DNA of 35,749 nucleotides, taken from Flavobacterium bizetiae. Its GTDB lineage: Bacteria > Bacteroidota > Bacteroidia > Flavobacteriales > Flavobacteriaceae. The notes beneath the pieces are model-generated. The model saw only the letters and a program-made list of their open reading frames with translations. It searched no databases and had not been told where the DNA came from. Positions 25,907 through 34,092 of this stretch are shown piece after piece. The stretch spans positions 1 to 35,749 of the forward strand of contig NZ_CADCSU010000027.1 of NCBI RefSeq assembly GCF_902804475.1, given 5' to 3'. Position numbers and translations under genes: made by a program. Every line of letters starts with the position of its first letter. The stretch's first letter is position 1.

Positions 25907-26428
25907 CTAATGCTCTTCGATTTTTTTTCGAATAAATTTACTGGCGAGGTAAATATGATTGGCAATTGTTTTTTCAGAAAGGTCTGTAATTGCTGCAATC
26001 TCCTTATAACTAAGGTTTTCCAGTTTATGTAAAGTAAATATTTTTTGTTGCTGTTCCGGAAGAAGATTTATAAAATTATGTAGTTTTTCTCTTCTTTCTT
26101 CAAAAATAATGGTTTCTGTATCCTCAGTTTCCATCTTTTCGAAGTTCGGATCAAGCTGAATTATTTTATTTTCCCTGTTTACATGATTCAGAATAATATT
26201 CTTGCAGATGGTAAACAGTTGCTTGTCGAATAAAACATCCTCATTAAGAAGTTCTCTTTTATTATATAATCTTATAAAGGTTTCCTGAACAAAATCCTGT
26301 GGAGTAAGAACCGTAAAATCAAAACGTCTGGCAATGTTTATTAGTTTATCATAGTAATTTAGATAAGCTTCTTTGAAAGAAGCCTCATTACCTTTTTTTA
26401 AACTTAATATAAACTTCTTGTTGTCCAT
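25907..26428 (-). CDS. ECF RNA polymerase sigma factor (FecI-like)
   Basis: An extracytoplasmic-function sigma factor, probably released by the FecR-like protein when the receptor binds ligand, and driving this operon. Region 2 covers about residues 8-80 (AYLNYYDKLINIARRF, QDFVQETFIRLYNKR, FTICKNIILNHVNR). Region 4 covers about 115-172 (LLPEQQQKIFTLHKLENLSYKEIAAITDLSEKTIANHIYLASKFIRKKI as one helix-turn-helix unit, split here by position). Length 173 is typical. It is the first gene of the leftward operon; I could not find a convincing housekeeping -7 element upstream, which would fit autoregulation. Confidence 0.92.
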   Translation of the reverse strand: MDNKKFILSLKKGNEASFKEAYLNYYDKLINIARRFDFTVLTPQDFVQETFIRLYNKRELLNEDVLFDKQLFTICKNIILNHVNRENKIIQLDPNFEKMETEDTETIIFEERREKLHNFINLLPEQQQKIFTLHKLENLSYKEIAAITDLSEKTIANHIYLASKFIRKKIEEH

Positions 26429-26700
26429 AAACGCAAATACGATGATTAGTCTTAACTTAAAATATCTAATTATATTGTATTTTTAAGTTGGTCGCCAAGA
26501 CTTGGATTTCGTTACCTTTTTTTAATAAAATTTTACGGGACAAAGAACAGGATTTTAATTTATGTTCGTAAACTTTTTTCGAAATTTTAGTTTCCAAACT
26601 GCAAAAGAATAATTTTGAATGTCTTATAAAGCCTAAAAATAAACCTCTGTTTAATGTTACTAAAATTTTAAATTTTAATGTTTTTAGAAAAAATTAAGAA

Positions 26701-26728
26701 TTGCTTATTTTTCAAATTACTATATTTG
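26701..26728 (+). promoter_or_regulatory. Housekeeping-type promoter of the efflux operon
   Basis: TTG at 26701-26703 and TATATTTG at 26721-26728 match the Bacteroidota -33/-7 pattern with a 17-nt spacer. Transcription should start near 26735, about 65 nt before the small secreted protein gene. The rest of the 371-bp gap from the sigma factor (26429-26799) is AT-rich and I see no gene in it. Confidence 0.65.
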
Positions 26729-26799
26729 GCGCACTATCAAATTTATATTCTGTACTTTTTTTAAAATAGAAGCCTTTCGACAGGTTTACAATACTGTTA

Positions 26800-27162
26800 A
26801 TGAAACACTTTAAGTTTTTTTGTCTTATTTTATTACTCTCGCTTTCTTTTGTAAGAAGTACCGAGCCTAATAGATATCAGCCTGAACTTAGTGATTATTG
26901 TACTCCGGATAATGTTTCTGCTGACGAAATTCCATATTTATCTTCAGATTATTTCTCGATATCCAAAAATCTGGAAATTCATTTCATAGTAAAAAATAAA
27001 ATAAAACACAGGGCTGTAACTTCTGACAGCACGATACTTAAAACGCCTTTTTTTTCTAAGCTTTTACACTTTAAAATTTTAGAAAACAAACTCATTTATA
27101 GTATTAAGACGTTTTATCAAATTCAGTGTCATACTCATCTGCATTTGTACCAACTTTTCTAG
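26800..27162 (+). CDS. Small secreted protein of unknown function upstream of the RND pump
   Basis: A 120-residue protein with a clear signal peptide (MKHFKFFCLILLLSLSFVRS, cleaved near 20). The mature part has one Cys near 34 (DYCTPD), an acidic stretch (SADEIPYLSSDYF), a basic centre (FIVKNKIKHRA) and the C-terminal motif CHTHLHLYQLF. I recognise no domain. A good promoter stands 72 nt upstream and the efflux adaptor gene starts 218 nt downstream on the same strand, so they may share a transcript. The His/Cys-rich tail could bind metal, which is a guess. Compositional coherence and the signal peptide argue that it is a real gene. Confidence 0.6.
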   Translation: MKHFKFFCLILLLSLSFVRSTEPNRYQPELSDYCTPDNVSADEIPYLSSDYFSISKNLEIHFIVKNKIKHRAVTSDSTILKTPFFSKLLHFKILENKLIYSIKTFYQIQCHTHLHLYQLF

Positions 27163-27380
27163 ATTTTAATTTATTTTTTAATGTAAAGAACTACTGTTCT
27201 ATTGTCTTTTATTTTTAATAAAGGACACATTACGTATAAAAATATTTCTCAAAAAACACGGCAAAGCTCATTGTGGCTTCTTCCGGCGCATTTTTCATTT
27301 CCCTTATTTATTCCCTTGTCTTCCTGTCTGTTAATGATCAGGGAGAGAACCTATTTATACACATTTTTTAAAAATTAATC

Positions 27381-28487
27381 ATGAACATTAAAAACAATTT
27401 ATTTTTTATCGCCATTTTATCATTATTCGTTTTAGTCTCGTGCGGAGATAAAAGCCAAAAGAATGCAGACAAAATAAAAACACTTCCCGTTTATAAGGTA
27501 ACTTTAAAAGATACCGTCGTTTCCAACCGGTTTGTTGCCGATGTACACGCCAAAAACAATGTCGAAATTCACGTTCGTATTCCCGGATTACTCGACAAAG
27601 TATATGTAAGTGAAGGCCAGAAAGTAAAAAAAGGCCAGCTTTTATTTCAAATAAGCGATGTAGAACTTCAAATACAACTCTTAAAAGCTCAGGCTGTTTA
27701 CAAAAGCAGTATGGCCGATTTAAGAATCGCAACCGTAGAGCTGGAACAAGCTCAGACTCTTTTTAATAAAAAAGTAATTGCTGATAAGGAATTAGAATTA
27801 TCGAAAGCAAAGCATGATGCGGCTTCTGCCAAAGTTGCTCACGCTTCCGCGGAAAGAAAAGCGATTAACCAACAAATTAGTTTTGCCACAATCCGTGCGC
27901 CATTTGACGGTACCGTGGATAGAATTCCTTTTAAGGAAGGAAGTCTGGTCGAAAACGGATCTCTCCTAACAACAGTTTCACAATTAGACGATGTTTATGC
28001 CTATTTCTCTATTCCGGAGAATACCTATTTCCAGATGATGGAAGACAAAACCCTTCATACACAAGGCGATATCAAACTGGTATTACCCAACGGAATGGTT
28101 TACGACCAAAAAGGTGAATTAAAAACTGCCGACGGAGATATCGACAGGCAAACAGGTTCTATTCAATACAAAGCAAAATTTCATAATCCACAGGGATTTA
28201 TCAAACACGGAACTTCAGGAAAACTAATTATTTCAGAAGCTAAAACCGATGCGATTATTATTCCGCAAAAAGCCGTTTTTTCTATTCAGGACAAACAATT
28301 CGTATTTCTGGTAGACAAAGAAGGCGTTGTAAAAATGACCAACGTAACTATCGAAAGCACTCTTGACGATGTATACATTTTAAACAAAGGGCTAAAAAAC
28401 AACGATTTAATCGTTCAGGAAGGCATTCAGTCTTTGCGTGACGGAGATAAAATCAATGTAAAAGAAAACCAAAACGCAACCTTGTAA
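27381..28487 (+). CDS. RND efflux periplasmic adaptor (membrane fusion protein), lipoprotein
   Basis: Bridges the inner-membrane pump and outer-membrane channel of a tripartite drug exporter. A lipoprotein signal ends LVSC (Cys21). The lipoyl-like half-motifs VRIPGLLDKVYVSEGQKVKKGQLLFQI (about 67-93, split by the hairpin) and ATIRAPFDGTVDRIPFKEGSLVENGSLL (about 170-197) flank an alpha-helical hairpin (about 97-165). A beta-barrel domain (DVYAYFSIPENTYFQM) and a membrane-proximal domain (IIIPQKAVFSIQDKQFVFLV) follow. Length 368 is normal for the AcrA/MexA type. It is 28 nt upstream of the pump gene. No TetR-type repressor gene is adjacent in this window. Confidence 0.92.
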   Translation: MNIKNNLFFIAILSLFVLVSCGDKSQKNADKIKTLPVYKVTLKDTVVSNRFVADVHAKNNVEIHVRIPGLLDKVYVSEGQKVKKGQLLFQISDVELQIQLLKAQAVYKSSMADLRIATVELEQAQTLFNKKVIADKELELSKAKHDAASAKVAHASAERKAINQQISFATIRAPFDGTVDRIPFKEGSLVENGSLLTTVSQLDDVYAYFSIPENTYFQMMEDKTLHTQGDIKLVLPNGMVYDQKGELKTADGDIDRQTGSIQYKAKFHNPQGFIKHGTSGKLIISEAKTDAIIIPQKAVFSIQDKQFVFLVDKEGVVKMTNVTIESTLDDVYILNKGLKNNDLIVQEGIQSLRDGDKINVKENQNATL

Positions 28488-28515
28488 TTAGTATACATAT
28501 TTAAAAGATTTCACA

Positions 28516-31500
28516 ATGATAGAAATGTTTATCAAAAGAAAAATATTATCATTAATCATCTCGGTTATGATAGTACTTTTAGGATTACTGGCTTTGTTTC
28601 AGCTTCCTATTACCCAGTTCCCGGATATTGTACCGCCATCTGTAACGGTTACAGCAAAATATACAGGAGCGAATGCAGAGGTTTCTGCCAATGCCGTGGC
28701 GCTTCCGCTGGAACGTGCCATAAATGGTGTTCCCGGAATGACTTATATGTCGACCGTAACTTCTAACGATGGTTTAACGCTTATTCAGGTTTTCTTTGAA
28801 GTAGGAACCGATCCCGATTTAGCGGCCGTAAACGTTCAGAACCGTGTAACGACGATACTCGACGAGCTTCCAGAAGAAGTAATTCGTGCCGGAGTTACCA
28901 CAGAAAAAGAGGTAAACAGTATGCTGATGTACCTGAATATTACCAGTACCGATAAAACTCAGGACGAACAGTTTATCTTCAACTTTACCGATATTAATAT
29001 TCTTCAGGAATTAAAACGTATTGATGGTGTAGGACGTGCTGAAATTATGGGCCAGAAAGAATATTCGATGCGTGTCTGGCTAGATCCGCAAAAGATGCTT
29101 TCGTATAATATTTCGGCAAATGAAGTGATTAGTTCTCTTCAAAAACAAAACATTTCTGCCGCTCCCGGAAAAGTGGGCGAAGGATCCGGGCAGCTTGATA
29201 GTCAGTTGCAATATGTAATTAAATACGGCGGAAAATTCTTTGAGCCAAAACAGTATGAAGAAATTCCGCTGAGAGCCAATTCAGATGGAACTATCTTACG
29301 ATTAAAAGACATTTCGAACATTGAATTTGGTTCGATGAGTTACGGAATGGTTTCTAAAACCGACGGAAAACCTTCGGCATCAATCATGTTGAAACAACGT
29401 CCGGGTTCTAATGCATCTGAAGTTATTGCCAGCGTAAAAGAAAAAATGGCAGAACTAAAAGGAACTTCTTTTCCTCCAGGAATGGATTATAATATTGCCT
29501 ATGACGTTTCGCGTTTTCTTGATGCCTCTATCGACGAGGTTTTAAAAACACTTATCGAAGCTTTTATATTGGTTGCCTTTGTGGTTTTTATCTTCCTTCA
29601 AGACTGGCGTTCGACTTTAATTCCCGTATTGGCCGTTCCTGTTGCCTTAATTGGTTCGTTTACTTTTATGTCGATGATGGGATTCTCCATCAACTTGTTA
29701 ACGCTTTTTGCTTTAGTACTTTCTATCGGGATTGTAGTAGATAATGCCATTGTCGTCGTCGAAGCCGTTCACGTAAAAATTTCCGAAGAACACATGGAGC
29801 CTCTGCCCGCCACGATCAGCGCCATGAAAGAAATTACCGGAGCCGTTATTGCCATTACTGTTGTTATGGCCGCTGTGTTTATTCCCGTAGCTTTCCTGAG
29901 TGGTCCGGTTGGGGTTTTCTATAGGCAGTTTTCGCTAACTATGGCCATTAGTATTGTCATTTCGGGAATCAACGCTCTTACGCTTACTCCGGCTTTATGC
30001 GCGATTATGCTAAAACCTCACGATCCTAATAAACAAAAGACTTCTTTATTGGATAAGTTCTTCCACAGCTTCAATAAATGGTTTGATAATATCACTTCTA
30101 AATACATTAAAGTATTGGTAAAATTTGCCGATCGTACGTGGATTACGGTAGGATTATTGGTTTTATTCTGTGTATTTACCTGGGGAACGAGCAAGTTTCT
30201 TCCTTCCGGATTTATTCCGTCTGAAGATCAGGGAATGGTGTATGTAAACGTAACTACACCACAAGGTGCAACGGTAGAACGTACCGAAAAAGCATTAGAT
30301 GAAGTAACGCGTCTTGCCAAAGAAATTAATGGAGTTGACAACGTAACAACACTTGCCGGATACAGTATTGTAACCGAAATTGCCGGAGCATCCTACGGAA
30401 TGGGAATGATCAACTTAAAGGACTGGAAAGAACGTGATATTTCGGTAAACGAATTTATTGCTAAACTAACTGAGAAAACAAGAGGCATTACGGATGCACA
30501 GATCGAAATTTTCGCGCCGCCAACGGTTCCCGGATTTGGTAATACCAGTGGTTTTGAGCTTCGTTTGCTCGACAAATCAGGCGGAACCATTAATAATACC
30601 GATGAAGTAACTAAAAACTTTATTAAGGAACTTAACGCTTCGCCGGAAATACAAAACTCATTTACCAGTTTTGATGCTACGTTCCCGCAGTATTTAGTAC
30701 ATATTGATTATGATCTTGCCGCTAAAAAAGGAATTTCTGTAGACAATGCGATGGCAACTTTGCAGACCATGTTAGGTTCGTTTTATGCAACCAACTTTAT
30801 TCGTTTCTCTCAAATGTATAAAGTAATGGTTCAGGCAAGTCCGCAGTTTAGAAAAAATCCCGAAAGTATTCTGGATATGTACTTGAAAAATGATGCTGGC
30901 GAAATGGTTCCGTTTTCGACTTTTATAAAACTGGAACGCGTTTACGGACCAGAAGTTTTAACACGATATAATATGTATATGTCGGCAATGATTAACGGAG
31001 AACCTGCCGAAGGTTACAGCTCCGGAGATGCCATTGCTGCCGTAGAAAAAATTGCCGCAGAAAAACTCCCGAGCCGTTTTGAACTCGAATGGTCCGGAAT
31101 GACGCGTGAAGAAATCCTGTCCGGAAACCAAACCATTTACATTTTTGCCTTGTGTATTTTGTTTGTCTATTTACTTCTAGCAGCGCAATATGAAAGTTTA
31201 CTGCTTCCGTTTCCAGTATTATTAAGTCTTCCTGTGGGTGTTTTTGGTTCTTACCTTGCCCTTTTGATGGTTGGTTTAGACAATAATATTTATGCTCAGG
31301 TAGCACTCGTCATGCTGATTGGTCTGCTCGCCAAAAATGCCATCCTGATTGTGGAGTTTGCCATGGCGCAAAACAAATTAGGACGAGACATTACCGAGGC
31401 TGCGATTCAAGGCGCAAGACTTCGTTTCAGGCCTATTCTTATGACCTCATTTGCTTTTATCTCAGGATTGATTCCGTTGTGTATTGCAACCGGAGCCGGA

Positions 31501-31632
31501 GCGGTAGGAAACCGTTCTATTGGTACTGCTGCTGCGGGAGGAATGCTTATAGGAACTGTTTTTGGACTTATCATAATTCCGGGGCTTTACATCCTGTTTG
31601 CCAAATTAGAAAAAGCAATGAATAAAAAATAA
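28516..31632 (+). CDS. RND multidrug efflux pump, inner-membrane subunit (HAE1 type)
   Basis: A proton-driven exporter of hydrophobic and amphiphilic compounds (AcrB/MexB type). Twelve membrane helices and two large periplasmic loops are visible: TM1 at about 11-30 (ISVMIVLLGLLALFQLPI), TM2-TM6 at about 340-500, TM7 near 545 and TM8-TM12 from about 870. Family motifs include QFPDIVPPSVTVTAKYTGANAEV, LPLERAINGVPGM, VPVALIGSFTFM, VVDNAIVVVE in TM4, GLLAKNAILIVEFA (the TM10 Lys) and RFRPILMTSFAFI. The TM4 pair is Asp409-Asn410, whereas AcrB has Asp-Asp. Length 1038 is standard. It overlaps nothing and is 3 nt upstream of the channel gene, which indicates tight coupling. Substrates cannot be told from sequence. 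Confidence 0.94.
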   Translation: MIEMFIKRKILSLIISVMIVLLGLLALFQLPITQFPDIVPPSVTVTAKYTGANAEVSANAVALPLERAINGVPGMTYMSTVTSNDGLTLIQVFFEVGTDPDLAAVNVQNRVTTILDELPEEVIRAGVTTEKEVNSMLMYLNITSTDKTQDEQFIFNFTDINILQELKRIDGVGRAEIMGQKEYSMRVWLDPQKMLSYNISANEVISSLQKQNISAAPGKVGEGSGQLDSQLQYVIKYGGKFFEPKQYEEIPLRANSDGTILRLKDISNIEFGSMSYGMVSKTDGKPSASIMLKQRPGSNASEVIASVKEKMAELKGTSFPPGMDYNIAYDVSRFLDASIDEVLKTLIEAFILVAFVVFIFLQDWRSTLIPVLAVPVALIGSFTFMSMMGFSINLLTLFALVLSIGIVVDNAIVVVEAVHVKISEEHMEPLPATISAMKEITGAVIAITVVMAAVFIPVAFLSGPVGVFYRQFSLTMAISIVISGINALTLTPALCAIMLKPHDPNKQKTSLLDKFFHSFNKWFDNITSKYIKVLVKFADRTWITVGLLVLFCVFTWGTSKFLPSGFIPSEDQGMVYVNVTTPQGATVERTEKALDEVTRLAKEINGVDNVTTLAGYSIVTEIAGASYGMGMINLKDWKERDISVNEFIAKLTEKTRGITDAQIEIFAPPTVPGFGNTSGFELRLLDKSGGTINNTDEVTKNFIKELNASPEIQNSFTSFDATFPQYLVHIDYDLAAKKGISVDNAMATLQTMLGSFYATNFIRFSQMYKVMVQASPQFRKNPESILDMYLKNDAGEMVPFSTFIKLERVYGPEVLTRYNMYMSAMINGEPAEGYSSGDAIAAVEKIAAEKLPSRFELEWSGMTREEILSGNQTIYIFALCILFVYLLLAAQYESLLLPFPVLLSLPVGVFGSYLALLMVGLDNNIYAQVALVMLIGLLAKNAILIVEFAMAQNKLGRDITEAAIQGARLRFRPILMTSFAFISGLIPLCIATGAGAVGNRSIGTAAAGGMLIGTVFGLIIIPGLYILFAKLEKAMNKK

Positions 31633-31635
31633 AAC

Positions 31636-33087
31636 ATGAAACAAATAAATCAATATATAATTCTGGGCGGTATTGTACTTCTTACCGCCTGCTCTGCTCC
31701 TAAAATCAATGATAATCTGGCTGCAAAACAACTGCCTGAAAATTTTGACTTAAAAAGAAAAAAAACGTCTGATAATCTGCAGACTTTTATTCCGTTAAAA
31801 ACAGAAACGTATTTTAAAGATGCCAAACTCGAAGATCTTTTAAAGAAAGCCATTGCGCAAAATCCTGATTATTTAATTATGCAGGAAAGAATTTTAATTG
31901 CCAATTCTCATTTAAAAGTAGCAAAGCTCGCTTTGCTTCCGTCTTTAGATCTTGTTGCGGATGCTTCCGGAACACATTACGGAAAATATACTATGGATGG
32001 CGTGGGGAATTTTGATACCAATTTTTCCCAAAATATTAATGAGAAACAAAGGATAAACGAAAAAGTTTCTCCCAACCTCTTTTTAGGCGGAAAAGTTTCC
32101 TGGGAAGCCGATATCTGGGGAAAACTGAGCAATCGCAAAAAAGCAGCACGCGAACGATTCTTTGCTTCTCAGCAAGGAATGCGATTACTGCAAACCCGAT
32201 TGTTAAGTGATGTAGCCGACTTGTATTATAAACTCATTGCTTTAGATAAACAAGCTGAGATTTACAAAAACAACCTGAAAACACAGCAAAAAGCGCTTGA
32301 TATTGTAGCAGCGCAGCGATCTGTGGGAAAAGCTACAGAATTAGCAGTACAGCAGTTTAATGCGCAGAATAATAATATTTTGGCGGAAGCCGAACAACTT
32401 AATCTAAGCATCGATCAAACCGAAAAGGCGTTATTGAATCTTTTAGGTGAATATGGCGGCAAAATCGAAAGAAGTGCTGATTTCCTTTCGGGGCATCTGG
32501 AAGTTTTAAATCAAAAAATAAGTGTTGATTCGATTATCCATAAAAGACCCGATGTCTCCGAAGCCTATCACGAACTGCGCGCCACAAATGCCGATGCAAA
32601 AGCAGCGCGCGCCGCATTTTTCCCGACTTTAAATTTGGGTGGTTATGCTGGTTTTAATTCATTTTCTTTCTCTACTTTTTTTGATAACGGATCGTTTGCC
32701 TGGCAATTGCTTGGCGGTTTAACGGCTCCGGTTTTCAATAAAGGACAGATTAAACAGGAATTTTTTGTATCGAATAAAAGACAGGAAATTTCGTTGTTGC
32801 AATATCAAAATACGATTACAACAGCGTATAATGAATTGAGTGCTTTATTGCACAGAACGGAATCTTTTGTTGGTGTTTTACAATATAAATCGAAGGAAAT
32901 TGAGCATCTCCAAATTGCCGTAAACGTTTCAAATGATTTGTATTTGAGCGGTTATGCTAATTATCTGGAAATTATTAATGCTCAGAAAAATAAACTGCAG
33001 GCCGAACTCGACTTTGTTGACATTCAACTGAAAAATGCAGAGTCGCAGGTATTATTGTACAAGGCTTTAGGAGGAGGAATTAATTAA
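31636..33087 (+). CDS. RND efflux outer-membrane channel (OprM/NodT family), lipoprotein
   Basis: The outer-membrane exit duct of the tripartite pump. A lipoprotein signal ends LTAC (Cys19). Two OEP repeats follow, each with long helices: about 65-270 (LLKKAIAQNPDYLIMQERILIANSHLKVAKLALLPSLDLVADASG, read as helix then strand) and about 290-480 (HKRPDVSEAYHELRATNADAKAARAAFFPTLNLGGYAGF, then LYLSGYANYLEIINAQKNKLQAELDFVDIQLKNAESQVLLYKALGGG). The WEADIWGKLSNRKKAARERF segment is typical of the family. Length 483 is normal. It is the last gene of the operon and is followed by a strong terminator about 60 nt downstream. Confidence 0.92.
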   Translation: MKQINQYIILGGIVLLTACSAPKINDNLAAKQLPENFDLKRKKTSDNLQTFIPLKTETYFKDAKLEDLLKKAIAQNPDYLIMQERILIANSHLKVAKLALLPSLDLVADASGTHYGKYTMDGVGNFDTNFSQNINEKQRINEKVSPNLFLGGKVSWEADIWGKLSNRKKAARERFFASQQGMRLLQTRLLSDVADLYYKLIALDKQAEIYKNNLKTQQKALDIVAAQRSVGKATELAVQQFNAQNNNILAEAEQLNLSIDQTEKALLNLLGEYGGKIERSADFLSGHLEVLNQKISVDSIIHKRPDVSEAYHELRATNADAKAARAAFFPTLNLGGYAGFNSFSFSTFFDNGSFAWQLLGGLTAPVFNKGQIKQEFFVSNKRQEISLLQYQNTITTAYNELSALLHRTESFVGVLQYKSKEIEHLQIAVNVSNDLYLSGYANYLEIINAQKNKLQAELDFVDIQLKNAESQVLLYKALGGGIN

Positions 33088-33148
33088 TCTTAAAGTTGCT
33101 AATTGGTCGTAAACTTTTGAATTAGTACTTAAAAACTGCAGTTATAAG

Positions 33149-33183
33149 AGGCTGTCTGAAATCTATTCAGGCAGCCTTTTTTT
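33149..33183 (+). terminator. Rho-independent terminator of the efflux operon
   Basis: A 12-pair stem with one mismatch (AGGCTGTCTGAA at 33149-33160 and TTCAGGCAGCCT at 33166-33177) has a 5-nt loop and is followed by a run of seven T ending at 33183. It sits 61 nt after the channel gene stop. Confidence 0.92.
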
Positions 33184-33266
33184 ATTACATAGTTCGAGCG
33201 GCATAATTTTATTCTGCCACAGATTATAGGATTAAAATGATTTTAAAAAATATGCTGATAAAAACG

Positions 33267-33346
33267 CTCGCAGATTTGGCAGATTATGCAGATTGTTCTT
33301 TTTCAAACTTTATAAAAAAATCTGCTGAATCTGCTGAATCTGCGAG
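33267..33346. repeat. Inverted pair of GCAGATT tandem arrays
   Basis: The left arm (33267-33294) holds CTCGCAGATT followed by two further GCAGATT words at a 9-bp period. The right arm (33319-33346) holds the reverse complement, again three words at a 9-bp period. The arms differ at only about four positions out of 28, all in the spacer dinucleotides. The rest of the 317-bp gap 33088-33404 contains the efflux terminator and no gene I would support; the short open frame at 33237-33443 is produced by this repeat. Confidence 0.75.
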
Positions 33347-33404
33347 AGAAAAAATCTTACTCGTCATCCTTTGTATTCCATTTCTATGGAACTTCTTATC
33401 ATCA

Positions 33405-34013
33405 CTAAGAATTAACCGAAGTTTCATTTATATTCAATTTTAAAATACTGCCATAAGCAACCGCAGCTTTATGAACCTGAACACTCCAGTCTTCAGCTGC
33501 ATTATCATCGGCACCATCTGATATATATTTCAAACACAAAAACGGAATATTCTCTTTCATGGCAATCATCGCCAATGCGTAAGATTCCATATCGACCACA
33601 TCATAAATCGTTTCAGAATGCTGCATTTCGAAACTATCTCCGGTACCGCAAATACCTAACGGCAGACCGTCCATTTCCAGTCCATAATCTAAAACTGGCG
33701 GCAAACCAGACAAAGGTGTTTCATATAAAGCAAAACCAAGCCCTCTAACGTCCATATCTCTTTGAACAAATTTTGTACAGCAAACTACATCCCCTTTCTT
33801 AAAATGAGTACTTCCCGCCGAACCCAGATTTACAATTACCGAAGGTCTTTTTAATTGTATAGCCTTAGTCAATTCGTAGGCTGCATTTACTTTTCCAATT
33901 CCTGTAATAAGCGCAGTATGGTCTTTAAACACTTCGGCTGCTTCAGAAGCTAAGGCAAATGTAAAAAGTACCTCCTTGAACGGATATGAATGGTTTTCGT
34001 TTATTTTTATCAT
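33405..34013 (-). CDS. Phosphorylase-superfamily nucleosidase (MTA/SAH nucleosidase-like)
   Basis: Predicted to hydrolyse the N-glycosidic bond of a nucleoside such as methylthioadenosine, S-adenosylhomocysteine or futalosine in the cytoplasm. Superfamily motifs: ITGIGKVNAA (about 36-45), VIVNLGSAGS (58-67), GDVVCCTKFVQRDMDVRGLG, GTGDSF, DVVDMESYALA (about 138-148, nucleoside-binding Met-Glu) and CLKYISDGADDNAAEDW (catalytic Asp in SDGAD). There is no signal peptide. Length 202 is slightly short compared with about 230 for Pfs-type enzymes, mainly at the N-terminus. It stands alone on the minus strand. Which nucleoside it uses cannot be decided from sequence, so I give no symbol. Confidence 0.8.
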   Translation of the reverse strand: MIKINENHSYPFKEVLFTFALASEAAEVFKDHTALITGIGKVNAAYELTKAIQLKRPSVIVNLGSAGSTHFKKGDVVCCTKFVQRDMDVRGLGFALYETPLSGLPPVLDYGLEMDGLPLGICGTGDSFEMQHSETIYDVVDMESYALAMIAMKENIPFLCLKYISDGADDNAAEDWSVQVHKAAVAYGSILKLNINETSVNS

Positions 34014-34092
34014 AAAAATTGAAATGTTTTTTATGTCGCAAATATCGAGTATTATTTACTTCTATATTTTTAAAATGGTTTGATTTTTTTAT

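Noticed and set aside
25861..25998. N-terminal extension of the 69-residue protein overlapping the sigma factor gene
   Set aside because: It overlaps the sigma factor's C-terminal region in another frame; composition changes at the internal ATG, which is the better start.
26547..26553. Single ACAGGAT in the gap upstream of the sigma factor
   Set aside because: There is no second copy 10 bp away and no TAnnTTT element 22 nt downstream.
33237..33443. Open frame of 68 codons after the efflux terminator
   Set aside because: Its sequence (LADLADYAD, AESAESARE) is produced by the GCAGATT repeat arrays and it runs into the nucleosidase gene on the other strand.
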